5,092 bases of DNA from Flavobacteriales bacterium (GCA_020635535.1 JACJZP010000032.1:1-5092), one strand, 5' to 3'; positions 1 through 5,092 are shown, numbered from the stretch's first letter. The notes: generated by a model from the sequence alone, not told the origin. Made by a program: numbers and translations.

Positions 1-262
1 AGTAATCTGAATCGGCTTTGGGGGCATTCTTGAGCGCTTGCTTCTGCGTAATGGTCTGCTTCTTCTCATCCTTCCGCATCACATTCAACTCTTCCGACAT
101 GTAAATGAGCGGCTCCACACCTTCCGTATCAAGCTCGTTCAGCTTTTCCATGAAAGTGAGGATCTTGTTCAAATCCTTCTTGATGCGCTCTTTTTCCTCG
201 CCCTCAAATTGCAATCGCGCCAAGTGCGCAAGCTCATCAACCGTTTTATCCGTTATATCCAT
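1..262 (-). CDS. gatC: GatC, subunit C of Asp/Glu-tRNA amidotransferase (3'-truncated by window edge)
   Basis: Small subunit of the GatCAB amidotransferase, which converts misacylated Glu-tRNA(Gln) and Asp-tRNA(Asn) to the correct Gln- and Asn-tRNAs in the cytoplasm. GatC wraps around and stabilises GatA and GatB. Translating the minus strand from the ATG at 262 gives 87 residues before the window ends. It shows the family pattern: a helical N-terminus with HLARLQF (about residues 13-19), a second helix with KKDLNKILTFMEKLNELDT (about 28-46), then GVEPL (48-52). Near the cut it has ALKNAPKADSDY, the usual lead-in to the conserved C-terminus. GatC proteins are about 95 residues, so roughly 8-10 residues are missing. 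The start codon lies inside the end of the upstream acyltransferase gene (17-nt overlap), suggesting one transcript and coupled translation. The sequence before the ATG is A-rich with no Shine-Dalgarno motif, as is normal for Bacteroidota. Confidence 0.93.
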   Translation of the reverse strand, partial: MDITDKTVDELAHLARLQFEGEEKERIKKDLNKILTFMEKLNELDTEGVEPLIYMSEELNVMRKDEKKQTITQKQALKNAPKADSDY

Positions 263-998
263 GTCGTTTCAATTCTTGGCGAATCACTTCCTGCGCCTTA
301 TCCCGTAATTCCGTTACGTCCTTCACGGTCATTCCGGCTGAAGGAATCGGTCTGTGGATCATGATGAACGTTCCTCCGGGTCGTCCACCCTTCCACACAT
401 GCGGTTTGGCCGGCAGCAACTTCCAACCGCCCACAAAAGTAACGGGAACAATGGGAACTTGCGCGTCAATAGCGATCTTGAAAGGTGAGTTCTTGAACGG
501 CAACATTTTGGGCGTATCGTCTGGAATGATCGCCTCCGGATAAACCAGAATCGGAATGCCTTTTTTCAGGTCGTCTGCCGCGCGCTGATACGAATTGTAG
601 GAGGCTCGCAGATTCGTTCTGTCAATCAGGATGTTCATCTTGTGAAAGAAGATGTTGAAGAACCACCACCTGCCCAGCTGCACCTTTCCCATGGAATGGA
701 AATAAACAGGAATAGCGATGTATGACTGAACGATATCAAGGAACGAAACGTGGTTCGGCACAATGACATACGGTTGGCCGTCAACCAACGGTTCCTCAAC
801 CTCCACATGGCACCAAACGCCCGTTGCAAAACTGTGCATCCGTGCCCAAACCCGCTTCAGTGCCATCGCTTTGCGGAAATGCTTTTCGCGATGCACCAAG
901 TAATAGAAGAACGGAAATAGCGGCATGAGCGTGAGAAACGCTGCCGCGAAAAACCATCCGCGCCAGAGTATTTTCAGTGGCCAAAAGATCTTGGACAT
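246..998 (-). CDS. PlsC-family 1-acyl-glycerol-3-phosphate acyltransferase
   Basis: Membrane-associated LPLAT/PlsC-family acyltransferase of 250 residues, the usual size. Such enzymes move a fatty acyl group onto lysophosphatidic acid to make phosphatidic acid, or onto a related lysolipid. A hydrophobic N-terminal segment (about residues 13-34) probably anchors it to the inner membrane. Block I is NHVSFLD at 82-88, giving the catalytic HX4D pair H83 and D88. Block II is around IDRTNLRAS (125-133). Block III is YPEAIIP (153-159), with the glutamate kept (E155) but the following Gly-Thr of the classic PEGT motif replaced. Block IV is VPIVPVTF (181-188). The tail segment with GGRPGG and IHRPIPSAG resembles Bacteroidota homologues. 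The start at 998 precedes the hydrophobic anchor directly. Its 3' end overlaps gatC by 17 nt. Substrate specificity cannot be read from the sequence; several paralogues per genome are common, so the symbol plsC is withheld. Confidence 0.9.
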   Translation of the reverse strand: MSKIFWPLKILWRGWFFAAAFLTLMPLFPFFYYLVHREKHFRKAMALKRVWARMHSFATGVWCHVEVEEPLVDGQPYVIVPNHVSFLDIVQSYIAIPVYFHSMGKVQLGRWWFFNIFFHKMNILIDRTNLRASYNSYQRAADDLKKGIPILVYPEAIIPDDTPKMLPFKNSPFKIAIDAQVPIVPVTFVGGWKLLPAKPHVWKGGRPGGTFIMIHRPIPSAGMTVKDVTELRDKAQEVIRQELKRHGYNG

Positions 999-1010
999 GC
1001 AATAAATGTA

Positions 1011-1081
1011 GTTATCCGTTACTGAGTTATCGGTTATTCGAACAAGACCACCAAGTAACCAATAACGAGTAACTTAATAAC
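1011..1081. repeat. Compound inverted repeat of GTTAT/GTTAC heptamers
   Basis: The left arm (1011-1040) reads as four tandem degenerate units starting at 1011, 1018, 1026 and 1033: GTTATCC, GTTACTGA, GTTATCG, GTTATTCG. The right arm, read on the minus strand from 1081 to 1051, is again four units: GTTATTAA, GTTACTC, GTTATTG, GTTACTTGG. A spacer of about 10 nt (1041-1050) separates the arms. Pairing blocks are 1011-1015 with 1077-1081, 1018-1023 with 1068-1073, 1026-1030 with 1062-1066, and 1032-1036 with 1056-1060, with short mismatches between them. The element could form a long imperfect hairpin. It lies between the divergent acyltransferase and trpS genes. The repeat structure is directly visible; any function is unknown. 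Confidence 0.85.
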
Positions 1082-1103
1082 TCTACACCTATTTCTACTT
1101 TTG
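1074..1103 (+). promoter_or_regulatory. Predicted trpS promoter (Bacteroidota type)
   Basis: TACTTTTG at 1096-1103 is an exact match to the Bacteroidota -7 motif TAnnTTTG. A TTA at 1074-1076, one base off the usual TTG -33 element, lies 19 nt upstream, a normal spacing. Transcription would start near 1110, leaving a leader of about 18 nt before the trpS ATG at 1128. The -33 element falls inside the right arm of the GTTAY inverted repeat. This is a motif prediction only. Confidence 0.5.
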
Positions 1104-1127
1104 GCATCTGTCATCAAACGACTAAAC

Positions 1128-2099
1128 ATGGCGAGAGTACTTACAGGAATACAGAGTTCGGGACGGCAGCATTTGGGAAACATTCTTGGGGCAATTCGTC
1201 CGGCTATTGAGCTGGCCAACGACCCGAAGAATGAGGCGTATCTGTTTATAGCCGATATGCATTCGCTAACCACCATCAAGGACGCGGCTACGCGAAAGGA
1301 GAATGTTTTGGCAACGGCTGCCGCTTGGTTGGCCTGCGGTCTGGACACGGACAAGGTCGTTTTCTACCGCCAGTCTGATATTCCTGAAGTAGCAGAGATG
1401 ACATGGTATCTGAGCTGTTTCACGCCATTTCCAATGTTAGCCAATGCGCATTCGTTCAAGGATAAATCCGAGAATCTTTCGGATGTAAATGCGGGGCTTT
1501 TCATTTATCCGGTGCTGATGGCTTGCGACATCTTGATGTACGATGCCAATATTGTTCCTGTCGGGAAAGACCAGAAACAGCATCTGGAGATGACGCGCGA
1601 TATGGCTGGCTCGGTCAATCATCAATTGAAGCAGGACATTTTTGTGCTTCCTGATGCTAAAATCAGCGAGGAAGTGATGGTGATTCCTGGCACGGATGGC
1701 CGCAAGATGAGCAAGTCTTACAACAACTTCATCGATGTTTTCTTGCCCGAAAAACAACTACGGAAACAGGTAATGAGTATCGTTACGGATAGTACTCCTT
1801 TGGAAGACCCAAAGAATCCCGACACCTGCAATGCGTTTGCTTTATACTCGCTTCTGGCTACGCCTGAAAAAATTGAGGAAATGCGCCAGAATTACCTGAA
1901 AGGCGGCTATGGCTATGGCCACGCCAAACAAGCACTTTTCGAACTCATTCTTGAAGAATTCAAAGAAGAGCGAACCCGTTTTGATGAGCTGATGCAAACC
2001 CCAGAACTCATCGAAAAACTGTTGACCGAAGGTGCAGAGAAAGCACGCCCAGTTGCCTACAGTGTGCTGAACCGCTTCAAAGCGGCCATAGGCTACTGA
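1128..2099 (+). CDS. trpS: Tryptophanyl-tRNA synthetase
   Basis: Class Ic aminoacyl-tRNA synthetase that activates tryptophan with ATP and charges tRNA(Trp) in the cytoplasm; it acts as a homodimer. The 323-residue product matches the length of short bacterial TrpRS. The N-terminus LTGIQSSG leads into the HIGH-type motif as HLGN (15-18). The tryptophan-pocket region is YPVLMACDIL (127-136), where many bacterial enzymes have MAADIL. VGKDQKQHLEMTRDMA (145-160) is the conserved dimer and active-site segment. The KMSKS loop is exact at 193-197 within GRKMSKS. A TTG nine codons upstream (1101) is open in frame, but it overlaps the predicted -7 element, and MARVLTGIQ is the usual family N-terminus, so the ATG at 1128 is preferred. 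The last 23 nt overlap the convergent membrane-protein gene. No leader peptide rich in Trp codons or T-box structure is visible upstream. Confidence 0.97.
   Translation: MARVLTGIQSSGRQHLGNILGAIRPAIELANDPKNEAYLFIADMHSLTTIKDAATRKENVLATAAAWLACGLDTDKVVFYRQSDIPEVAEMTWYLSCFTPFPMLANAHSFKDKSENLSDVNAGLFIYPVLMACDILMYDANIVPVGKDQKQHLEMTRDMAGSVNHQLKQDIFVLPDAKISEEVMVIPGTDGRKMSKSYNNFIDVFLPEKQLRKQVMSIVTDSTPLEDPKNPDTCNAFALYSLLATPEKIEEMRQNYLKGGYGYGHAKQALFELILEEFKEERTRFDELMQTPELIEKLLTEGAEKARPVAYSVLNRFKAAIGY
2072..2085. other. Short hairpin at the trpS / DUF6427 convergent junction
   Basis: CCGCTT at 2072-2077 and AAGCGG at 2080-2085 form a perfect 6-bp inverted repeat, or a 5-bp stem with a TCAA tetraloop. It sits across the 3' end of the minus-strand membrane-protein gene and within the last codons of trpS. 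There is no T-run after it on either strand, so it is not a standard intrinsic terminator. It could still stabilise transcript 3' ends, or be a coding coincidence. Confidence 0.3.
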
Positions 2100-3048
2100 G
2101 AAACGGAGCCGAAAGAATTGTCAATAGTAGCAGGTCGGCCAACCACCAGCGGTTAATTGACTCAAGGCTTCTTGAAATGAGTGTGCTCAATGGATATGCG
2201 GCCAAGATAAATCCTGCTTGCCAGCCTAATCCAAGCACAGCGACCATCAGGAACACGCCAAGCATCCAACCGACATTTACGAGAGTGATATTGCGTTCAT
2301 GAACGGTTCCTGATGTCAGGTCTTTCAAAACACTAGAGAACGAAACCACAACCAAAACGGCCAGTAACAAGTGTCCTGAAGAGAGCCGTTCAGTGGTCAG
2401 GCTCCCAACCCAAGAGGTCTGTATCATCCGTTGGAACGCAAGAAAAGGTGTGTCATTCCATACAAGAAACAACGCTACGAAAACCAAGGTCATTACAATT
2501 CCAAGAAAGAAAACGAACCATTCCTTCCAGTTTCCAGTGCGCAGGATTAGCAGCGAAAATGCCACCGACAGAACAAGTAGGATACTCTGACCAACAAACA
2601 GCGCTGCAAAGCCGAGCAAAAGCCCTATATGGAACATTTCTGACAAGACTGATTCGCGCTTATAGGTGGAAAAAAGTAGCATGAAAAGCCCCATCAGTAT
2701 TATTGCCGAGACCAACACATCGGGTCGTGTAAATAGTGGCTTCCATTGCGTGGCCATTACAGAGGCCATAACTACCATTCCCAAATTAGATTCCGCAAGA
2801 GACGATTTCACTTCGCGAAAGCGGATTCGCCCAAATACCAGCGCACCGATTGCTAATACAAGACAGATCATCGGAATGGCCGAGCTATTCGGTTGGAGCC
2901 ATGATAACGCCCAATGCGTGAACATTAGGTCTTCTGAACCTCCTTTTGCTTGACCCTTAACGAACTGAAACCCAAGCATGACTCCTGAAATCAGGTAGGC
3001 CAGCAAAAAACTTACAATGGTTTTGGAGCGAATCAGTCCAGTTAGCAT
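2077..3048 (-). CDS. DUF6427-like polytopic inner-membrane protein, function unknown
   Basis: A 323-residue, strongly hydrophobic protein with roughly 9-11 probable membrane segments. By eye these are near residues 10-29, 57-73, 88-100, 111-128, 137-153, 154-169, 177-197, 227-242, 257-275, 277-292 and 303-321. There is no signal peptidase site. The best landmark is a short charged loop after a hydrophobic run, LLILRTGNWKEW (166-177). It resembles the conserved R-x-x-N-W-R/K-E-W stretch I recall from the DUF6427 family of Flavobacteriia. A further soluble loop with GGSEDLMFTHWALSWLQPNSS (36-56) may face the periplasm. No catalytic motif is recognised. It is divergent from the small DUF6341-like gene, and in Flavobacteriia the two families occur close together and near purD, which supports the assignment. 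The 3' end overlaps trpS by 23 nt. The start at 3048 gives a leader of about 17 nt from the predicted promoter. Confidence 0.8.
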   Translation of the reverse strand: MLTGLIRSKTIVSFLLAYLISGVMLGFQFVKGQAKGGSEDLMFTHWALSWLQPNSSAIPMICLVLAIGALVFGRIRFREVKSSLAESNLGMVVMASVMATQWKPLFTRPDVLVSAIILMGLFMLLFSTYKRESVLSEMFHIGLLLGFAALFVGQSILLVLSVAFSLLILRTGNWKEWFVFFLGIVMTLVFVALFLVWNDTPFLAFQRMIQTSWVGSLTTERLSSGHLLLAVLVVVSFSSVLKDLTSGTVHERNITLVNVGWMLGVFLMVAVLGLGWQAGFILAAYPLSTLISRSLESINRWWLADLLLLTILSAPFLSSLWPL

Positions 3049-3060
3049 GGTAGTTGGCGG

Positions 3061-3090
3061 TTATGCCGTTTCAAATATTGGATATATTTG
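3061..3090 (+). promoter_or_regulatory. Predicted promoter of the DUF6341-like gene
   Basis: TATATTTG at 3083-3090 matches TAnnTTTG exactly. A TTA at 3061-3063, 19 nt upstream, is a near-match to the -33 TTG. The same spacing and the same TTA variant occur in front of trpS. Transcription would start near 3097, with a leader of about 13 nt before the ATG at 3110. Confidence 0.5.
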
Positions 3091-3103
3091 CCGCATAAAT
3101 CAA
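3072..3103 (-). promoter_or_regulatory. Predicted promoter of the DUF6427-like gene
   Basis: On the minus strand, AATATTTG (3079 down to 3072) differs from TAnnTTTG at one base. A TTG at 3103-3101 lies 21 nt upstream as the -33 element. Transcription would begin near 3065, with a leader of about 17 nt to the ATG at 3048. It overlaps the opposite-strand promoter almost completely, so the two probably compete for or share polymerase. Confidence 0.4.
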
Positions 3104-3109
3104 CGCGGA

Positions 3110-3286
3110 ATGAACTTACAAGACTTCCTAGAGCCGATTCAAGCCATTTTCATGTTCTCTTTTGACATTCTGAAAGCAGGAGGACAGAATTTCAACTACC
3201 TACTTATCATCATCATTGCTTTGGCTCTTGTTTACTGGACCGTGAAGCTGGTAGGTTTTCAGAAAGACGAGGTTCCGAACCGCTAA
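3110..3286 (+). CDS. DUF6341-like small single-pass membrane protein
   Basis: A 58-residue protein with an amphipathic N-terminal stretch (FLEPIQAIFMFSFDIL, 6-21), a short linker with KAGGQN (22-27) and one strong membrane helix (about 29-46). It then has the sequence VYWTVKLVGFQKDE (41-54) and a charged C-terminal tail. The start-of-tail pattern VYW..KL..F and the overall size and layout resemble the DUF6341 family of Flavobacteriia, small proteins usually found near DUF6427 and purD. The ATG at 3110 is chosen because it follows the predicted promoter. The frame stays open upstream to 3017, but that extension runs through the promoter and into the start of the opposite gene. The stop codon overlaps the purD stop by 4 nt (3283-3286). 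No biochemical role is known. Small size and position suggest a partner or accessory of the neighbouring membrane protein, which is inference. Confidence 0.78.
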   Translation: MNLQDFLEPIQAIFMFSFDILKAGGQNFNYLLIIIIALALVYWTVKLVGFQKDEVPNR

Positions 3287-4560
3287 TTCAGCAGGTCGAA
3301 TCCGATATCAGATCGGAAGTATTTCCCTTCGTAATTGACAACCTGTGCGTTGGCGTAAGATTGTTCCAACGCTTCTGTCATGTTCTCTCCATAAGACGTA
3401 ATTGCCAGTACCCTGCCTCCGTTGGTAAGCACGTTTCCGTTATCGTCTTTTGTTCCGGCATGGAACACCACGCTGTCTCTCACTTTGTCAAGACCCCCTA
3501 TTCTCCTGCCTTTCTCGTAAGCGCCCGGGTAACCGTCTGATACTAGCATTACGGTACATGCGGTTCTCGGATCAACCTCCAACTTTACGCGATCGAGACT
3601 TTGGTCCGCAACTGCTTCAAAAAGATCGATAAGGTCTGTTTTGATCCGGGGAATCACCACCTCGGTCTCCGGGTCGCCCATCCTCACGTTATACTCAATA
3701 ACGTAAGGCTCCCCAGAAACATTCATCAAGCCGATGAAGATGAATCCTTTATAGTCGATATTATCTCGTTGTAGACCGGCTACTGTTGGTTTTACAATCC
3801 GCTCCTCAACCTTGTTCATGAATGTCTGATCGGCAAACGGAACGGGAGAGATTGCCCCCATTCCTCCTGTGTTCAGCCCTGTGTCACCTTCACCAATTCG
3901 CTTGTAGTCTTTAGCGGGAGGTAGAATCTTGTAGTTCTTTCCATCTGTTAGAACAAAAACGGAAAGCTCAATTCCCTTGAGAAACTCTTCAATGACCACC
4001 TTATCAGATGCAGAACCGAACTTATGCTCAACCAACATGGAGGTAAGTTCAATTCGTGCTTCAACAAGTTCATCACAAATAAGCACCCCCTTTCCAGCTG
4101 CCAGGCCGTCTGCCTTCAGTACATATGGCGAATTCAGCGTTTCCAAAAACTTGAACCCTTCCTCGAGTGAATCGGCTGTGAATGCATTATAGCGAGCGGT
4201 TGGAATTCTGTGCCGCACCATGAATTCTTTTGAAAACTCCTTGCTTCCTTCAAGCATGGCGCCAACTTTCGTTGGCCCAATGACCGGAATGTATTTCAGC
4301 GATGGTTCGTTCTGAAAATAGTCTACAATACCTGCAACAAGTGGCGCTTCGGGACCAACAACAACCATGTGAATCCCGTTTCCACGCACAAAATCGCGTA
4401 CCGCTTCAAAGTCTTCGGGGTTAACGCTGACATTCGTGCCCACGTTTTTGGTTCCTGCATTTCCTGGGGCAATGTAGAGTTTGCTGATCCGCTTGCTCTG
4501 ACTCAGTTTCCAGGCCAATGCATGTTCTCTTCCGCCAGAACCAATCAATAATACGTTCAT
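3283..4560 (-). CDS. purD: Phosphoribosylamine-glycine ligase (GAR synthetase)
   Basis: Second enzyme of de novo purine synthesis: it joins 5-phosphoribosylamine and glycine with ATP to give glycinamide ribonucleotide, in the cytoplasm. The 425-residue product has the standard single-function length, with no fused PurM or PurN. The N-domain carries GSGGREHA (7-14), PGNAGT (32-37) and GPEAPL (69-74). The ATP-grasp part carries KADGLAAGKGV (149-159), EEFLKGIELS (191-200), AKDYKR (216-221), NTGGMGA (230-236) and the metal-binding EYNVRMGDPETE (289-300). The C-domain ends with GGRVL (381-385) and YFRSDIGFDL (414-423). All key motifs are intact. The start at 4560 directly precedes the nucleotide-binding glycine-rich loop. 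It is transcribed alone, divergent from a secreted-protein gene and convergent with the small membrane-protein gene, so it is not part of a pur operon here. No purine riboswitch is evident upstream. Confidence 0.98.
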   Translation of the reverse strand: MNVLLIGSGGREHALAWKLSQSKRISKLYIAPGNAGTKNVGTNVSVNPEDFEAVRDFVRGNGIHMVVVGPEAPLVAGIVDYFQNEPSLKYIPVIGPTKVGAMLEGSKEFSKEFMVRHRIPTARYNAFTADSLEEGFKFLETLNSPYVLKADGLAAGKGVLICDELVEARIELTSMLVEHKFGSASDKVVIEEFLKGIELSVFVLTDGKNYKILPPAKDYKRIGEGDTGLNTGGMGAISPVPFADQTFMNKVEERIVKPTVAGLQRDNIDYKGFIFIGLMNVSGEPYVIEYNVRMGDPETEVVIPRIKTDLIDLFEAVADQSLDRVKLEVDPRTACTVMLVSDGYPGAYEKGRRIGGLDKVRDSVVFHAGTKDDNGNVLTNGGRVLAITSYGENMTEALEQSYANAQVVNYEGKYFRSDIGFDLLN

Positions 4561-4627
4561 CCGTGTGGTCAGTTTAATGCTTCAAAGGTCTTAAAATCCA
4601 TCATATTTCATTTGGTAAAAGTGAGAC

Positions 4628-4657
4628 TTGACCACCTATAGCCACAACGTGTTTTTG
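4628..4657 (+). promoter_or_regulatory. Predicted promoter of the secreted-protein gene
   Basis: TTG at 4628-4630 is followed after 19 nt by TGTTTTTG at 4650-4657, which differs from TAnnTTTG at one base. Transcription would start near 4664, about 25 nt before the ATG at 4689. For purD in the other direction only a weak candidate is visible: GACCTTTG on the minus strand at 4590-4583, one or two bases off, without a clear -33 element. Confidence 0.4.
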
Positions 4658-4688
4658 TTACTCTCGCAATATTGCCGAACTTCCTAAC

Positions 4689-5092
4689 ATGAAATTACCG
4701 TTGTTGTTTTTCCTGATTCCATTTTCCATTTCTCTCGCGCATGGTCAAAACTTTGCTCCTGTTGGAGCAACTTGGTACTATACGCAGGTTTCAATTGGTG
4801 GCCCTGAGGTTAATTTCACATACATCGAATCCCTGAAAGACACCGTAATTGACGGTGTTGAATGCCGACAGTTAGGCGGAAACCCTAGCGAGTGTGTTTG
4901 GACTGGGGAGTTTGTCTTTGACAGCAACGACAGTGTGTTTTTCTGGCATCCAGACCGCCAAGAGTTCTGTCTGCTTTATTATTTTGATGCCGAGGTGAAT
5001 GATACATGGACCGTGCATCATATCACATCAAATTTTGGTTCTGGGTTACCTGATTCTTCCGTGGTAAGAGTTGACTCCGTTGGTACAGAAAC
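4689..5092 (+). CDS. Secreted protein with signal peptide, partial; possible T9SS cargo
   Basis: An open frame from the ATG at 4689 runs off the right edge after 134 complete codons. Residues 1-20 form a signal peptide: one lysine, a hydrophobic core (LPLLFFLIPFSISLA), then AHGQ before the mature NFAPVGATWYY. The sequence 'FAPVGATWYY' followed by a beta-rich stretch (YIESLKDTVIDGVECRQL, 45-62) is a pattern I recognise from many uncharacterised Bacteroidota secreted proteins that end in a type IX secretion sorting domain. The C-terminus that would show this lies outside the window. Cysteines at 59, 69 and 94 may form disulfides or bind a ligand. No cysteine follows the signal peptide, so it is not a lipoprotein. 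Lack of a Shine-Dalgarno sequence fits the other genes here. The function is unknown. Confidence 0.8.
   Translation, partial: MKLPLLFFLIPFSISLAHGQNFAPVGATWYYTQVSIGGPEVNFTYIESLKDTVIDGVECRQLGGNPSECVWTGEFVFDSNDSVFFWHPDRQEFCLLYYFDAEVNDTWTVHHITSNFGSGLPDSSVVRVDSVGTE

Noticed and set aside
38..364. Plus-strand open frame of 108 codons
   Set aside because: It is antisense to gatC and to the end of the acyltransferase gene, both clearly real, and shows no family resemblance.
1003..1010. Possible -7 element TACATTTA for the acyltransferase gene on the minus strand
   Set aside because: It is one base off the motif and lies about 4 nt from the start codon, which would place transcription initiation inside the gene; no convincing -33 element was seen.
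1101..1127. Upstream TTG extension of trpS by nine codons
   Set aside because: It overlaps the predicted -7 promoter element, and family members begin at the equivalent of MARVLTGIQ, so the ATG at 1128 is the better start.
1034..1354. Minus-strand open frame of 106 codons covering the repeat region and the trpS start
   Set aside because: Its product is low in conserved features and lies antisense to the conserved N-terminus of TrpRS. The tail runs through the GTTAY repeat.
1437..1757. Minus-strand open frame of 106 codons inside trpS
   Set aside because: It is fully antisense to a well-supported gene and has no recognisable motif or promoter, so it is a frame shadow.
2393..2953. Three overlapping plus-strand open frames of 65-95 codons
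   Set aside because: All are antisense to the polytopic membrane protein. Their basic, serine/threonine-rich translations are what hydrophobic codons give on the opposite strand.
3017..3109. N-terminal extension of the small membrane protein
   Set aside because: The extension runs through both predicted promoters and into the opposite gene, and is unlike the start of the family. The ATG at 3110 is preferred.
4261..4276. GCCAAC-TTTC-GTTGGC hairpin inside purD
   Set aside because: It encodes part of the PTKVG segment, is far from any gene end and has no T-run, so it is probably a coding coincidence.
4565..4635. Inverted pair GTGGTCA (4565-4571) and TGACCAC (4629-4635) in the purD upstream region
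   Set aside because: A 7-bp match with a 57-nt gap is expected by chance in a region of this size. It was not raised as an operator without conservation evidence.

Overview
The window looks like a compact chromosomal housekeeping segment from a member of the Bacteroidota, most likely a Flavobacteriales-type organism. Three observations point that way. Start codons are preceded by A-rich leaders with no Shine-Dalgarno sequence. Intergenic regions carry matches to the Bacteroidota promoter motif TAnnTTTG. Two small families largely confined to Flavobacteriia-like genomes (DUF6341-like and DUF6427-like membrane proteins) lie next to purD. The assignment rests on recognition of protein and promoter patterns, not on a search.

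Layout from left to right. Positions 1-262 (minus) hold the 5' part of gatC, cut by the window edge. Positions 246-998 (minus) hold a PlsC-family acyltransferase whose 3' end overlaps gatC by 17 nt. Positions 999-1127 form a divergent intergenic region. It contains a 71-nt compound inverted repeat built from GTTAT/GTTAC heptamers and the predicted trpS promoter. Positions 1128-2099 (plus) hold trpS. Positions 2077-3048 (minus) hold a polytopic DUF6427-like membrane protein whose 3' end overlaps trpS by 23 nt tail to tail. Positions 3049-3109 carry two overlapping divergent promoters arranged as a dyad. Positions 3110-3286 (plus) hold a 58-residue DUF6341-like single-pass membrane protein that overlaps purD by 4 nt tail to tail. 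Positions 3283-4560 (minus) hold purD. Positions 4561-4688 are a divergent intergenic region. Positions 4689-5092 (plus) hold the start of a secreted protein with a signal peptide, cut by the right edge.

The recognised genes serve basic metabolism: Gln/Asn tRNA charging by transamidation (gatC), tryptophanyl-tRNA synthesis (trpS), phospholipid synthesis (plsC-like) and de novo purine synthesis (purD). No mobile element, CRISPR array, rRNA or tRNA was seen. Packing is very tight: both convergent gene pairs overlap at their stop codons, so there is no room for ordinary terminators. The parts least explained by known biology are the GTTAY-heptamer palindrome at 1011-1081, the symmetric shared promoter at 3061-3103, and the pair of uncharacterised inner-membrane proteins it drives.
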